From Lytechinus pictus (Eukaryota > Echinodermata > Echinoidea > Temnopleuroida > Toxopneustidae): a DNA stretch of 64,000 nt. The position numbers and the translations under genes were made by a program. The notes beneath the pieces were generated by a model, which made no database searches, was not told the DNA's origin, and was given only the letters and a program-made list of their open reading frames with translations. Shown here in pieces: positions 26,301 through 35,760 of this stretch. Each line of letters opens with the position of its first letter. The first letter of the stretch is position 1. The stretch covers positions 9,712,501 to 9,776,500 of the forward strand of contig NC_087258.1 of the NCBI RefSeq assembly GCF_037042905.1. Direction: 5' to 3'.

Positions 26301-28021
26301 CACCTGCACCCCTAAAAAAAGAAAAGTGAATAAAAAAATAAATAGTACAATTAATAATAAAGAAAACATAAATACAGGACTTAGACCCATCTGGAAATGA
26401 AATATTCTTTCCTCTGAGTTTTCATGTATTTTCTTACAAGAGTGAAAAAAATTACAACAACAAAAAAATAAACAACATCTAGTTCGTGCATTTTAATAAA
26501 AAAATCAACATTTAAGATATTCTCCTTTCAAAAGCAAATCCAGTCTCCAAATAATAGAATATGACAAAAACAAATGAAAAAATAAACAATACAATAATTT
26601 AAAAAAGAAACTTAAAAAAATATATAAAAAAGAAACTAAAAAATAAACATAATTTTTGCATTTTAATTAAAAAGTCAACATTTATGATATTCCCCTTTCA
26701 AAAGCAAATCCAGTCTCAAAATAATGAAACATGATTGAAAAGTTTCAAAATATATTTTTTTTCTACAAAAGAAAAAAAAGAAACACTATAGATTTTGCAT
26801 TTTAATTTAATAAGTCAACATTAATATTCCACTTCCAAAAGAATCCAGTTTCCAAATGATATTAAAACATAATTGAACAATCAAAGTAAAACATGTTGAC
26901 TCTATAACCTTAGGAGGAAAGAATGTTTTTGTGACAAAATGTATATATTTAAATCACTATCAGAATAACAATCTACGGTATAATGACAGACATTTTCAGA
27001 AAAAGGCACAATATTATCAAGTAAACAATTTAGATCTAGTTCAATCCAGCATGAACGACTCACTATCGACTGCTCCCGTCACCAAGCCCTCCGCATCGGG
27101 TACTGGTAGCTCGACTGCCGAAAGACCGACGGGAGCCCACCGCATCAGGCAGCTCGACTGCAGAGAGACTGGCTGTGACAAGGGTAGCTCGCTCCTCTTA
27201 TAATATCTGGACTGCTCCACGAGAGAATCTTTTAATTTTACTTTTTTTGACTTTTGAATATATTCTATAACAATTCATATACATAATTGGATCGTACTTT
27301 TACTAACCATAAAAAAATTTCGATCATTTGCGCATCCAAAATTTTGATGAACTTTCAAGCATCCACACTTTACAGGCGAGTATCCACATTGAAACTTATA
27401 TGTACAGAAAGAGCACATTTTCAACTGTCTGTATAAAGGCACGAGATTGCATTAACTATGTGCGCATGCGCATGAAACCCCATTTTCGATGAGCCGCCCA
27501 GACAGAGGCGATGCCACTTGCAGCAAAGCCCGTGCGAAAACCGTGCAGCCAAAACCAGCGCTCGCGATGCGCCTGTATTCGCACATACCTAATTCTAGGG
27601 TAAGGCTCGAAGGCGAAGCCTTCGGCATTCGTCTAACCGAAACTTTCCCCAGAAAATCCAAACCGAACCGCACCTACGGAAAGCTTAGAATTTCGGCTAC
27701 ATTGCAAGCCCAAGAATGTAAGCCAGAAACACCGTAAATACATATTATGCGACCTTTGAAATTACTGAAAAGGTGTAGACATGGTCATGGTAGAGAGTCT
27801 ACGAGTTTTAGCGAGTATAACTAAGGACTAAGGAGTAAGGTACTCAGCTCACAATTAAATGAACATGTGGGACTACAGTCTTACAGAGCAATTACGGTAC
27901 TTCTGTCCTGATTGGACTTACTTACCCAAGAATCGTTAACTATACTCGATTTAGAACTCTTCGATCTGTCTTTTAAGATACCCTTTCCAAGACTTGACGT
28001 TGCCCCTTTCTTTCTCCCCAT
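9754..28021 (-). CDS. LSG1: LSG1, large ribosomal subunit GTPase 1 (13 coding exons)
   Basis: Exons, 5' to 3': 27926-28021, 20840-20966, 18946-19066, 18076-18162, 15837-15984, 15066-15236, 13932-14573, 12997-13098, 12540-12683, 11583-11706, 11057-11136, 10506-10658, 9754-9978. They sum to 2220 bp, 739 residues, with every phase matching. LSG1 is a circularly permuted GTPase that releases NMD3 from cytoplasmic pre-60S subunits (family knowledge). Seen here: N-terminus [18 protein letters not shown] (about 33-44), G4 as SKAD (211-214), an acidic insert from about 251, G1 GYPNVGKSS (466-474), G3 DCPG (510-513), [20 protein letters not shown], and a basic tail ending VYGHLDEK. The start is chosen because exon 1 matches the family N-terminus. 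It is longer than the human protein (about 658) mainly through the acidic segment. G4 has Ser instead of the usual Asn. Intron 9 is AT-AC. Confidence 0.95.
10200..10480. repeat. (ATC/ATG)n microsatellite in LSG1 intron 12
   Basis: An imperfect trinucleotide run (CAT/ATC with interspersed CAC, ATT, ATG) ends about 25 bp short of the exon 12 splice donor at 10505. The long Asp or His ORFs that cross it are artefacts of the repeat. Confidence 0.8.
11707..12539 (-). other. U12-type AT-AC intron of LSG1 (intron 9)
   Basis: The exon 9 sequence ...CCACCGGTCTCTCTG is followed directly by ATATCCTTT, the textbook U12 AT-AC 5' splice site. The intron ends ...TTCCTTGAC-CTAATTAATGCAC before ATGTGCCAGCG. 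TTCCTTGAC (+ strand 11720-11728) fits the minor-spliceosome branch consensus TTCCTTRAY, with the branch A 14 nt before the terminal AC. No in-frame GT-AG alternative was found: the only GT nearby would delete conserved VSL residues, and the only AG acceptor would delete conserved C-Q. Splicing AT-AC restores [14 protein letters not shown] as in LSG1 proteins. Confidence 0.9.
13620..13830. repeat. Dispersed repeat in LSG1 intron 7
   Basis: The block has a 'gcgctttacattgtaattatcattaccc' start and a 'ctccactccctggggagtattccaacaag' core. A diverged relative is at about 58740-58870 in UTP3 (ttagcactatacagatacattattacccc...ctccactccttaaggagcattccagcaag). It is probably a MITE or SINE fragment; the class is unknown. 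Confidence 0.45.
14665..14850 (+). repeat. tRNA-derived SINE-like sequence
   Basis: An A-box-like motif (gatggtgtggtgg, about 14678-14690) is followed about 35 bp later by a good B box (GGTTCAAATCC, about 14722-14732), the spacing of a pol III tRNA promoter. No cloverleaf with a proper acceptor stem is evident, so it is better read as a SINE head or tRNA relic than a tRNA gene. It lies in LSG1 intron 6, opposite strand. Confidence 0.35.
16290..17693. mobile_element. 1.4-kb inverted-repeat element in LSG1 intron 4
   Basis: The left arm agttaaagttgaattaagaa (about 16290-16310) is matched inverted by ttcttaattcaactttaa (17675-17692). Further in, gagtgtgacgtcaccggggg (from about 16417) is matched inverted by ccccccggtgacgtcacact (from about 17482). 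The interior includes an alternating (GC)n tract near 17180. No transposase is seen. Ends and target duplication are not certain. Confidence 0.45.
17721..17987. repeat. 'CTGGGCCCCGTCTTACAAA' MITE, copy 1
   Basis: The terminal inverted repeat ctgggccccgtcttacaaag...tttgtaagacggtgcccag encloses a smaller palindrome (gttacgattgatccgatcaa). A second copy with the same interior phrase (gtatggaaatccatcag, tgcaatgtcctttg, gaacaaacatgcat) is at 56167-56431, so the family is supported by two independent copies. Confidence 0.7.
18690..18840. repeat. (CTAT)n/(CTGT)n tetranucleotide microsatellite
   Basis: Runs of ctat, then ctgt, then ccgt/ccat, then ctat lie in LSG1 intron 3, followed by ctctct tracts up to about 18935. 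The tract ends within about 10 bp of the exon 3 donor (intron side of 18946). Confidence 0.85.
20295..20815. repeat. 520-bp (GATGAT/GGT)n trinucleotide array next to LSG1 exon 2
   Basis: An almost uninterrupted GATGATGGT-type array with higher-order units (gatgaagatgatagtgataatggt recurs at least five times). It begins only about 25 bp inside intron 2 from the exon 2 donor (20839/20840). It produces long Asp, His, Met and Ile ORFs in different frames, none of which is a gene. Confidence 0.95.
21762..22236. mobile_element. About 475-bp TIR element in LSG1 intron 1
   Basis: Left aagagtttcttttgcgacag + ccacccaaaa (about 21770-21799) is matched inverted by right ttttgggtggctgtcgcaag + aggaactctttcc (about 22191-22224), giving about 35-40 bp imperfect TIRs. 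No transposase is seen, so it is MITE-sized. Exact ends are not defined. Confidence 0.5.
23983..24135 (-). CDS. Candidate alternative first exon or nested gene exon inside LSG1 intron 1
   Basis: A 51-codon open segment starts at ATG 24135 ([16 protein letters not shown]...) and ends exactly at a strong donor (TCG|gtaagt at 23983/23982). It reads like coding sequence: amphipathic, mixed charge, and no low complexity. Its donor leaves phase 0, the phase required by LSG1 exon 2 at 20966, so it could be an alternative first exon replacing MGRKKG. It could equally be the first exon of a separate nested gene. No second exon of its own was found. The peptide resembles nothing I recognise. Confidence 0.35.
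24772..24794. repeat. Perfect 23-bp palindrome
   Basis: GTACGAGGTTA and its exact inverted copy are separated by one G. It lies in LSG1 intron 1 near a donor-like gaggtaagc at 24600. It may be a transposon end or a chance hairpin. Confidence 0.5.
24800..27030. other. AT-rich part of LSG1 intron 1, no gene
   Basis: Poly-purine and ATTTATT-rich sequence. Between about 26500 and 26870 there are three degenerate copies of a block with 'ttgcattttaat..aa.tcaacatt' and 'ttcaaaagcaaatccagtctc' (near 26490, 26660 and 26795), so part of it is a roughly 150-bp tandem or dispersed repeat. No exon is supported. Confidence 0.5.
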
Positions 28022-28269
28022 CTCGATCGCATTCAATGACTACAAGGATTTTTTGGAAACTTCTGGACTTGTCCACGGCACGAGTTTGTGATTGAGGAGC
28101 GGTGTCGTAATAATACGTTGCGAAAATGCGACCAATAAGGAGGAGGATAGCGACTATTGATCAATACCACCGATCAGCGATGGTGTCAGTAAAAAGTTTA
28201 CGGTCGATCTAATTTTCTCCTTCAAGTTTTCCTTCTCCTCTTTGATCTTTCTTCTCCGATCTATCTTCT
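28022..28269 (-). promoter_or_regulatory. LSG1 upstream region
   Basis: This is the 250 bp between the LSG1 start codon and the left end of a hAT-like element, so any core promoter and 5' UTR should lie here or inside the element. I see no TATA box at a convincing place. Assignment is positional only. Confidence 0.3.
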
Positions 28270-29571
28270 CACTGGCGTAAATCCGGGGGGGGGGGTGGGG
28301 GGATATATCCCCCACTTTTCGAGGAGGGGGGATGGCCTGTACAAACATCCCCCCACTTTTTACGAAAGAAATGAAGAAAAAAAATCACAAGAGAAAATTG
28401 TTTTATTGGTGAAAATTCTTCCCGCTTAAATAAAACAATATTATTGAATCATAAAATGTCAAAAAATGTAGTTTACGCGCGTATTCGCATTCCGATCATG
28501 CGTGGTGTATGTTCAGTTTTACCGCGCGAGGCTGTTGTAATGAGTTTGATGTAATGCATGTATGTTAGTTTGACTTCATAATAATAATAATTACACCGTA
28601 TCATATTGTAATTATTAATATTATCATTATTAGTTTTATTAATACTGTTATTATCATATTATAAGAATCATTGTTATTATTGTTATTATTTATAGGATTA
28701 TTATTACTCTCTATCACTATTATTCTTTTAACTATCATAATTATAATTTTTGTTTTATCATAGGCCCTACTTATTATTATTATCATTATTATTATTATTA
28801 TCATTATCATTATACTTATATAACCATAAACCTTAACTTGTCTTATGCAATCAACAGCGCTTTGTATCCTCTGGAAAAAGCGCTATATAAATCCAATTAT
28901 TATTATTATTATTATTATCATTATTATTATTATTATTTTTATTATTATTATTAATGTTATCATCATTACATAATAATAATTATTATTATTATCATTATTA
29001 TGAATAGGGAATAGTATTATCCCCTTGTTTTGTTTATTGTCCTTTGGTTCTTTCACTGTTGTTATTTTACTATTATTTCACTTTATCGATGAGATTATCC
29101 AGCAGTATTATCATGGTGATTATCATGACGTGTTTTGTTTTTTGCCAAAGAATGTACAGATATACCTATTATTAAAGCACCGCTGTCTGAAAGTAGGAAG
29201 TTACATATCGAGTTCATGACTCTCCTTTGATTAATAGTGAAGAATGATGCATCATTTGAACTTAGTGATTTGTAAATGTTGATGACATGTGTATATGTGC
29301 GTGAGAGAGAGAGAGAGAGAGAAATATGGGTGATGGGTGTGTGGATATCCGTTAGCTTGAAGTGGATTATTTATTCATGTATTCATTTTGAATGTAATCT
29401 CTAATAAAACCATTAAACCATCATGGGGTAAAAAAAATTAATATTGGAGGGGTATTTGCCATATGGACATAATCAATGACAATTTCTTGCATATCTAAAA
29501 ACATGATTGCAAAAAAAAAGCCAAAATATTTCAATCATCCCCCTATCCATCAACACGGATTTACGCCAGTG
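28270..29571. mobile_element. 1.3-kb non-autonomous hAT-like element, copy 1
   Basis: Terminal inverted repeat CACTGGCGTAAATCCG ... CGGATTTACGCCAGTG is exact over 16 bp. It is flanked by 8-bp direct repeats tatcttct (28262-28269) and catcttct (29572-29579) that differ at one base. CACTGGCG-type ends with 8-bp target duplications are typical of the hAT superfamily. The interior is G-rich at the left end, then ATT/ATA trinucleotide sequence, and encodes no transposase. Confidence 0.8.
28570..29010. repeat. (ATT)n-rich tract with 'GCGCTATATAAATCCA' tail motif
   Basis: Degenerate ATT/ATA repeats flank 'aagcgctatataaatccaa' followed by a pure (TTA)n run. That arrangement is typical of the 3' tails of short retroposons. 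A related inverted version is at about 48245-48315. It is nested inside the hAT-like element. Confidence 0.6.
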
Positions 29572-30635
29572 CATCTTCTCCAGACTATCCAAGCAAAAAT
29601 TTGACTTGAATAAAATCAATAAAGAGAGGAAAATCAGACAAAGATGCCGCTAAAATATAATTGAAATTTCATCTAAAATAAGAAAGTTATGACATTTTAT
29701 AGACATAATTTCACGTACAGAACAGATATGATTTACCGGTATACGCACAATAATATATAAGCCAATGCAAATAATGAAGACGCAATCCACTCCATATTTA
29801 TTTTGTATTTTATTATAAAAATGGGAAATATTGTATTTCCCTCATTTTAATTTGAGACAAACTGTGTATTCCCGTGATATGCTGTATATGATTGAACTAT
29901 GAATTAATCAGGGCCGTAGCCTGCAGGGGGGGGGGGGTTCCTGGTTTCCGCGGAACCCCGCCACTTGCCAACAACCCAAAAAAAAAGGAGCAAAGAAAAA
30001 GGAGAAAAATTAAAGGAGAGGAGGAAAGGTGTACAAAAAATATTTAAAAATCCCGTTGTCGACAGCTATAGTCAATTTAAACGGATCATCATTATTATGC
30101 TCACGATTAGATTTTTTGTAGCTTTGTTTCAGCAAGATATGCCATTATGCAATCTAGGCGGAGGCTACAGTAATTGATTTTGCTGTTATGCTGAACGCAA
30201 GCCTACGTCTGATCTACGAATTGTGGATGCTATCAAAGGCTTCAAAGCATCCACAATTCGTAGTCTTTGCTATCGAGAGGGTTGATTTAGAGAATGGCAC
30301 AGAGTAAAGTAAATAATGCCTGACTTATTTTAGCCCACCCCCCCCCCCCCCCTTATATAGCTGTACTATGTATATACATTCAATTCTTTTTCCAGGCAAT
30401 GTTGCCCATTTTGTTGAGGGTAATAGAATCCCACGAACATTATGTTTTATCTTTACATAATTATTTGCAAACAGCTATTTTACCCTTTTTCCTCCTTCTC
30501 CCCCCCCCCCCCAATTTTTTTTGTAGCAACTGTCACAAAAATACAGGTTACCACTAGCCTTGAGTATGTCAGACCGTCACGCGTGAACACACCCTTATAC
30601 ACTCAACGCAAAACACATGCACCCCTCCTAGCACC

Positions 30636-32566
30636 TTGCACGCACCGAGCACTCCCAATCGTACTGCAAACCAAAATGTACCTCATTTGGATGACATATT
30701 TAATGATGAAGTATTTGCCCCCCGGAGCAAATATTACACTGCTAAAGAATTTATTTCAGCTTTTAATACTAAAAATCGAAACGATAAACCAAATCACTTT
30801 AGCTTAATGCACATAAACTTTCGAAGCTTACAAAAGAACTTTGAAACTTTCAGTGAATTCTTAAATATATTGAATAAATTTCCATTCTCTATTATAGGTA
30901 TGACCGAGACGTGGTTACACTCAACAACCCCTCCCATATTCGAAATTGACAATTATACATTTAACCATATAGATCGTAAACAAGGTAAGGGAGGTGGGGT
31001 CGCTTTTTATATTCACAATGATATGCATTATAAAACAAGGGACGATATTCAACTTGACGGGTTAGAAACTTTATTCATAGAAATTATCGATGATAAACAT
31101 AAAAATAAAATAGTCGGTGTAATATATAGGCCACCAAACAGCGTTGTTGATATATTCCTAGATAGATTAGAATTATGTCTCGAAACTGTATCTCGTGAAA
31201 ATAAGGACATCTACATCATGGGCGATTTTAATATAGATCTCTCAATACCTTATACTGCCCTCGGCCAACACATGATCACTTTGATGTCATCATTTTCTTT
31301 TAAACCTCTCATTGATAAACCTACGAGGATAACAAATGCGACACATACAATTATTGACAATATTTTTACAAATGTATTTAATACCAATAATAATGGAATA
31401 ATATATTATGATATCTCTGATCATTTACCTATTTTCACGATATGTTCAAGCACCTATCGCTTACATAAACAATGCAACACAGAACACACTACTCGACGAA
31501 AAGAGACCAAGCGCAACATAGATTCCCTAAAAACAGATCTGTTTACAGAAACATGGCAAGATGTTTTTCAAGAACAGGATGTTAACAATTCATATGAAAT
31601 ATTCATAAACAAACTTCTTCATTATTACAACAAAAACGTACCTTTGACAAAAATAACTTCAAACAAAAAGAAGAATAAACAACCATGGATCACTCAAGGA
31701 ATAATTAAATCTATATTTACTCGCAATAGATTGTATAAGATATCACTTAAATCACCTACAATAGAACATCAAAATAAATACAAAAAATATCGTAATAAAT
31801 TAACATCTGTAATCCGTTTAGCACGAAAATCTTACTTCTCAGACAAAATTGAAAACAATAAAGACAATAACAAAACTTTATGGCATACAATAAATGACAT
31901 TCTAGGTAAGAAAAAAGATGATCGAGACAATGATGAATTTTTAGAAAATGGTGACCACATCAGAGACCCCAGTGTTATTGCAAACGCATTCAATTCATTT
32001 TTTACTAATGTTGGTCCAAACCTAGCTTCGAAAATTGTTACCAATGACCATGATTTTTCACAATATTTAGATAACCATAACGAACACTCCTTATTTTTCA
32101 ACCCTACAACTATTCAGGAAATGTTAGAAATTGTTCGATCCTTAAAACCCAGCAAATCCAGTGGCCATGATGGGATAAGTGTATATCTACTTAAACAAAT
32201 AATTTTTTTCCTGGCTTCTCCACTTGTACATATTTTCAATCTGTCTCTCTCTCAATGTGTTTTTCCTGAATCGCTAAAACTTGCCAAAATTATTCCAATA
32301 TATAAAAAAGATGACCCATGTCGGATTGTAAACTACCGCCCTATTTCACTGTTACCAAGCATTTCCAAAATACTTGAAAAAATTGTTTACAATCGTTTAT
32401 ACTCATTTTTGGACACTAACAAATTATTAATCCCCAATCAATATGGTTTCAGAAAAAACCATTCAACCGATTATGCAATTTTACAATTATATGATAAAAT
32501 ACCTGATTCACTTTCAAAAAAGGAGCACACTATTGGGGTTTTTATGGATTTATCGAAGGCGTTCGA
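30636..32566 (+). pseudogene. Retrotransposon ORF2, endonuclease and first half of RT
   Basis: A long frame of about 640 codons up to the insertion. Endonuclease motifs appear in order: HINFRSL, MTETWL, GGGVAFYIH, IYRPPNS, IMGDFNIDL, ISDHLPIF (about residues 55-270). The RT fingers follow: KPSKSSGHDGIS, IIPIYKKDD, NYRPISLLPSISKILEK, NQYGFRKNHSTDYAI, and motif A FMDLSKAF, where the frame is cut by the hAT-like insertion at 32567. The first Met is not clear. The sequence after FMDLSKAF in this frame belongs to the inserted element. Confidence 0.9.
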
Positions 32567-34135
32567 CAGCGGCGTAACAGGGGTCGGTGGCCAGGGGGGG
32601 CAAGAGCCAAAAATTTCCCGGTCATATCATGGAACAGGCAATGGCGTCATAAGGCAAAAATTTTGAGGGGCGATATGGCGTATCGGGCAAATATATATAT
32701 ATATATATATATATAAGCGAGCGAGCAAAATTTTTTGACATTTTTATTGCAAAAATCCAATTTTGTGATAGATTTTGACATAATGTTAAAAAGATGATAT
32801 CATATTCACCCTCCTCTCTTTCCTTTTTTCTCTCTTTTTTTGTACGCCACGGTGAACAGGATTTTTGTTATGCTTTTTGTGAGCATCAGGGCGAAGCTTT
32901 ATATGCTCGAGGGGGCCGAGTATGGCGCTTCTGGCAAGAAGTAGCTAAATATAGGTCCCGAGCGAGCGAAGCGAGCGAGAAAAAAAATCACCTTTTCATG
33001 AGAATCTATAACATGAAGATAGATTTTAACGTGATATTCAGAAAAATATAATAATCTTTCCTTTCTTTCCTTATTTTTTTTGTTTGGTTGTAGAATTTTG
33101 GGGGGCCATGGTCCAAACTCATCCATATAACAGTGCTTTATGGGTGGGGTCCAGGGCAGAGCCCCGGAACCTCTTGATATCAAAGCCATTTTAAACCTTA
33201 CAGATGGCCACTTATTTTAATCAAATTGCGTGTATATTTATATAGCTTTAACACAACACATAAATTAAATGCAGTTGTGTATCGTAATCATCCAAATATT
33301 GTGAGGGGCACACCATAGCAAACGTGGGAAATTTTGTAAAAAGTCGCCAGCGAGCGAAGCGAGCTAGAAAAATAAAATGGCCTGTTAAAATGAAATGCTA
33401 ATTATGTGATAGATATTTACATCATTATAGCAAATATCATGTCATTTTTTTTCATTCATCTCATTTCGCTGCCTCCTTTATTTTCTTTTATTTCCCCTTG
33501 GCTGTGGAACCACCCCCGGTACGCCAGTGCTTCAACGTAAAGCCTATTGCAGGAAGGGTCCATATAGGAGCCCGTTATAGAACCCATTAAAGGTTACAGA
33601 TGAAGAGCCTCCACTGCACGGGGTCTTGACTCTTGGACAGAGCCTTTGGAGATTAAGCAAGTTTATAGACTTTCATACGACATTATGCTTATATACCATC
33701 CATTTTTCTTCCCGCTCGGCTCTCAATCCTCGGCAGCCCGGTAGTAGTAGTTATCTTGTCCCTATTCTTTATTTTCCAATTTAGATTTTGGCTAATTCCA
33801 TTCTACCTTTTATTTCCCGCTTTTGTTTGCCTTTTTGTCATCTTTAATTTATTTCCCTGTCATACTAATCATGCTAATGTATTTGTATATCGGGGCGAAT
33901 AGTTCTTTCTCACTTGTTCTTTTTTCCTTCCTTTTCCCGTTATCTTTCCGTTTTCCCTTTTTTTATGTTTTTTCTTAGTTTTCTTTTCCTTTCCCTTTCC
34001 CCTTTTTTCTTCCCTTTCCCTTTCTTCCCACCCTTTTTTTATTTTTCCCGTTTTTAATTTTCCCGGTGAGCTCCGCCAGGGGGGGGGGGGGCAGCTTGCC
34101 CCCCTGCCCCCCCCCCCCCGCCTGTTACGCCACTG
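32567..34135. mobile_element. 1.57-kb non-autonomous hAT-like element inserted in RT
   Basis: Ends CAGCGGCGTAACAGG and CCTGTTACGCCACTG are inverted (one mismatch). They are flanked by a perfect 8-bp target duplication GCGTTCGA at 32559-32566 and 34136-34143. Removing the element and one duplication restores the RT reading across motif A, so the insertion is later than the retrotransposon. The interior has gagcgagcgaagcgagcgag repeats, an (AT)n run near 32693, and long G/C runs by the right end. No transposase is encoded. An internal 'ggtacgccagtg' near 33520 resembles another hAT end and may mark nesting. Confidence 0.92.
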
Positions 34136-34143
34136 GCGTTCGA

Positions 34144-35297
34144 TACAATGGACCATCGCATATTACTGAGTAAACTAAAGACATATGGAATCAGAGGGAT
34201 CGTACTATCTTGTTTAAAGATTATTTAGCTAATAGACGCCAATATGTTAATTTTAAATCCAAATCATCTAATATATGCCCCGTAATATGTGGAGTACCAC
34301 AGGGTTCAATCCTGGGACCTTTATTATTTTTAATATATATGAATGAAATTGTGAACACATCACCCTTACTTACATATGTTTTATTTGCAGATGACACCAA
34401 CATATTTTATTCACACCACAACTTAAACATACTTGTTGCAACTCTCAATCAAGAATTAAAGAAATTATCAATATGGTTTAAATCAAACAAACTTTCACTT
34501 AACATAGATAAAACAAATTTCATGTACTTCAAACACATTAATTCTAAACATATATTTCGCGATAATATTTATATCAATGATCTACCCATTAATGAAAAAC
34601 AAGAAACTAAATTTTTAGGTGTAGTGATCGATGCTAACATAACTTGGAGTAGTCACATTCGTAATATAAGCATGATGGCAGGAAGAGGCATAGGCATTTT
34701 GTATAAATTAAAATATTATATCTCTCAAAGATCGTTACTTATGCTCTATAACTCATTTATCTTATCGTATATATCTTATTGTGATATTGTATGGGGAAAT
34801 AGTAACAAAATCAAAATCGATTCAATATTGCGCCTTCAAAAGAAAGCACTTCGCATTTGTCATCACTCCCATTATCTCGCTCATACTGATCCCATATTTC
34901 ATGATTTTAAAACATTGAAGATCTACGATATTCACACTTATCAAACTGCTATTTTTATGTACAAATTTTCCACCAACACTATACCAACACCCTTTCGAAA
35001 TATTTTTGTCTATAATAGAGACATTCATTCATACCCTACTCGACATTCATCTGACTTTCATTTAGAAAACTAATAATTGCTCACAAAACAATACGGCATC
35101 ACGGCCCGGATATTTGGAACAACCTTCCGAATGATATCAAACAAGCTGCATCTCTTATATCATTTAAAGCTTCACTAAAGAGGTATACCTTTTATCTAAA
35201 TACTTATAAATTCTCACCTGCACTCGCACTCACTTGCACACACTTCATCTCGCCCCTCCCCCCTTTCCTTTTATTATATTTTAAGCAATATAAGTGA
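34144..35297 (+). pseudogene. Retrotransposon ORF2, second half of RT and C-terminus
   Basis: It continues directly from motif A with TMDHRILLSKLKTYGIRG, then YLANRRQYVNF, GVPQGSILGPLLFLIYMNE, catalytic YVLFADDTNIF, FLGVVIDANITWSSHI and SYCDIVWGN. The C-terminal motif GPDIWNNLPNDIKQA follows, with a stop at 35295-35297. Three frames are used in turn: the first switch near 34210 looks like a lost G in a Trp codon, the second near 35060 like a lost T. The copy is therefore dead apart from the hAT insertion. Confidence 0.88.
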
Positions 35298-35599
35298 CAT
35301 CACTTTTAAATAATAAAGACCCGGTATTTTTATTATGGTTTCCATGTAGCCTCTTTTCCCCTGGCTGCTATTATTTCAAGCTTTCAGCTTACGATAGCTG
35401 GCCTCTGCATTTAAATTCATTTGTTATTGTTTACATGAATATTATGTCTATATATCTACTTAACTACTATACAATTGTCACCTTTGTAACTTGATCAGTA
35501 TGTATGTTTGATTTTATATCATTGTTATAAATTTGTAATTTTGATTTATTAATAAATGCAGAAATACCTGCTTTAAAAAAAAATAGGACAGGCCATCTG

Positions 35600-35760
35600 T
35601 CAACTTCTTTCTCTCTTTCTCTCTCTCTCTTTATCTATCTATCTACCCATCCATCCATCCATCTATCTATCTATCTATCTATCAAAATCTTCCTATATAG
35701 GGCTAGGCCTAGAGAAGGGAGAGATTAATCTATTTATCTATCTATCTGTTAATCTCAGAG
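35600..35760. repeat. (CTCT)n and (CTAT)n microsatellites with an inverted flank
   Basis: Pyrimidine tetranucleotide runs directly follow the retrotransposon poly(A). Two inverted phrases, 'atctatatagggctaggcct...' style and 'cggcctagccctaggaagat', bracket 35685-35795 and form a small hairpin. Confidence 0.6.

Larger units (their letters stand above)
30540..35583 (+). mobile_element. Non-LTR retrotransposon (Jockey/CR1/L2-like group), interrupted
   Basis: One strand carries an apurinic-type endonuclease followed by a reverse transcriptase and a short 3' UTR ending in poly(A) at about 35573-35582. There are no LTRs and no ORF1 upstream, so the copy is probably 5'-truncated. It is inactive: a 1569-bp hAT-like element sits in RT motif A (32567-34135) and there are two further frameshifts near 34210 and 35060. 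The clade is judged from motif style only. Confidence 0.85.

Noticed and set aside
26931-27737. ORFs at 26931-27203 and 27489-27737 in LSG1 intron 1
   Set aside because: No splice signals or recognisable domain. They are slightly GC-rich patches of intron, probably repeat-derived.
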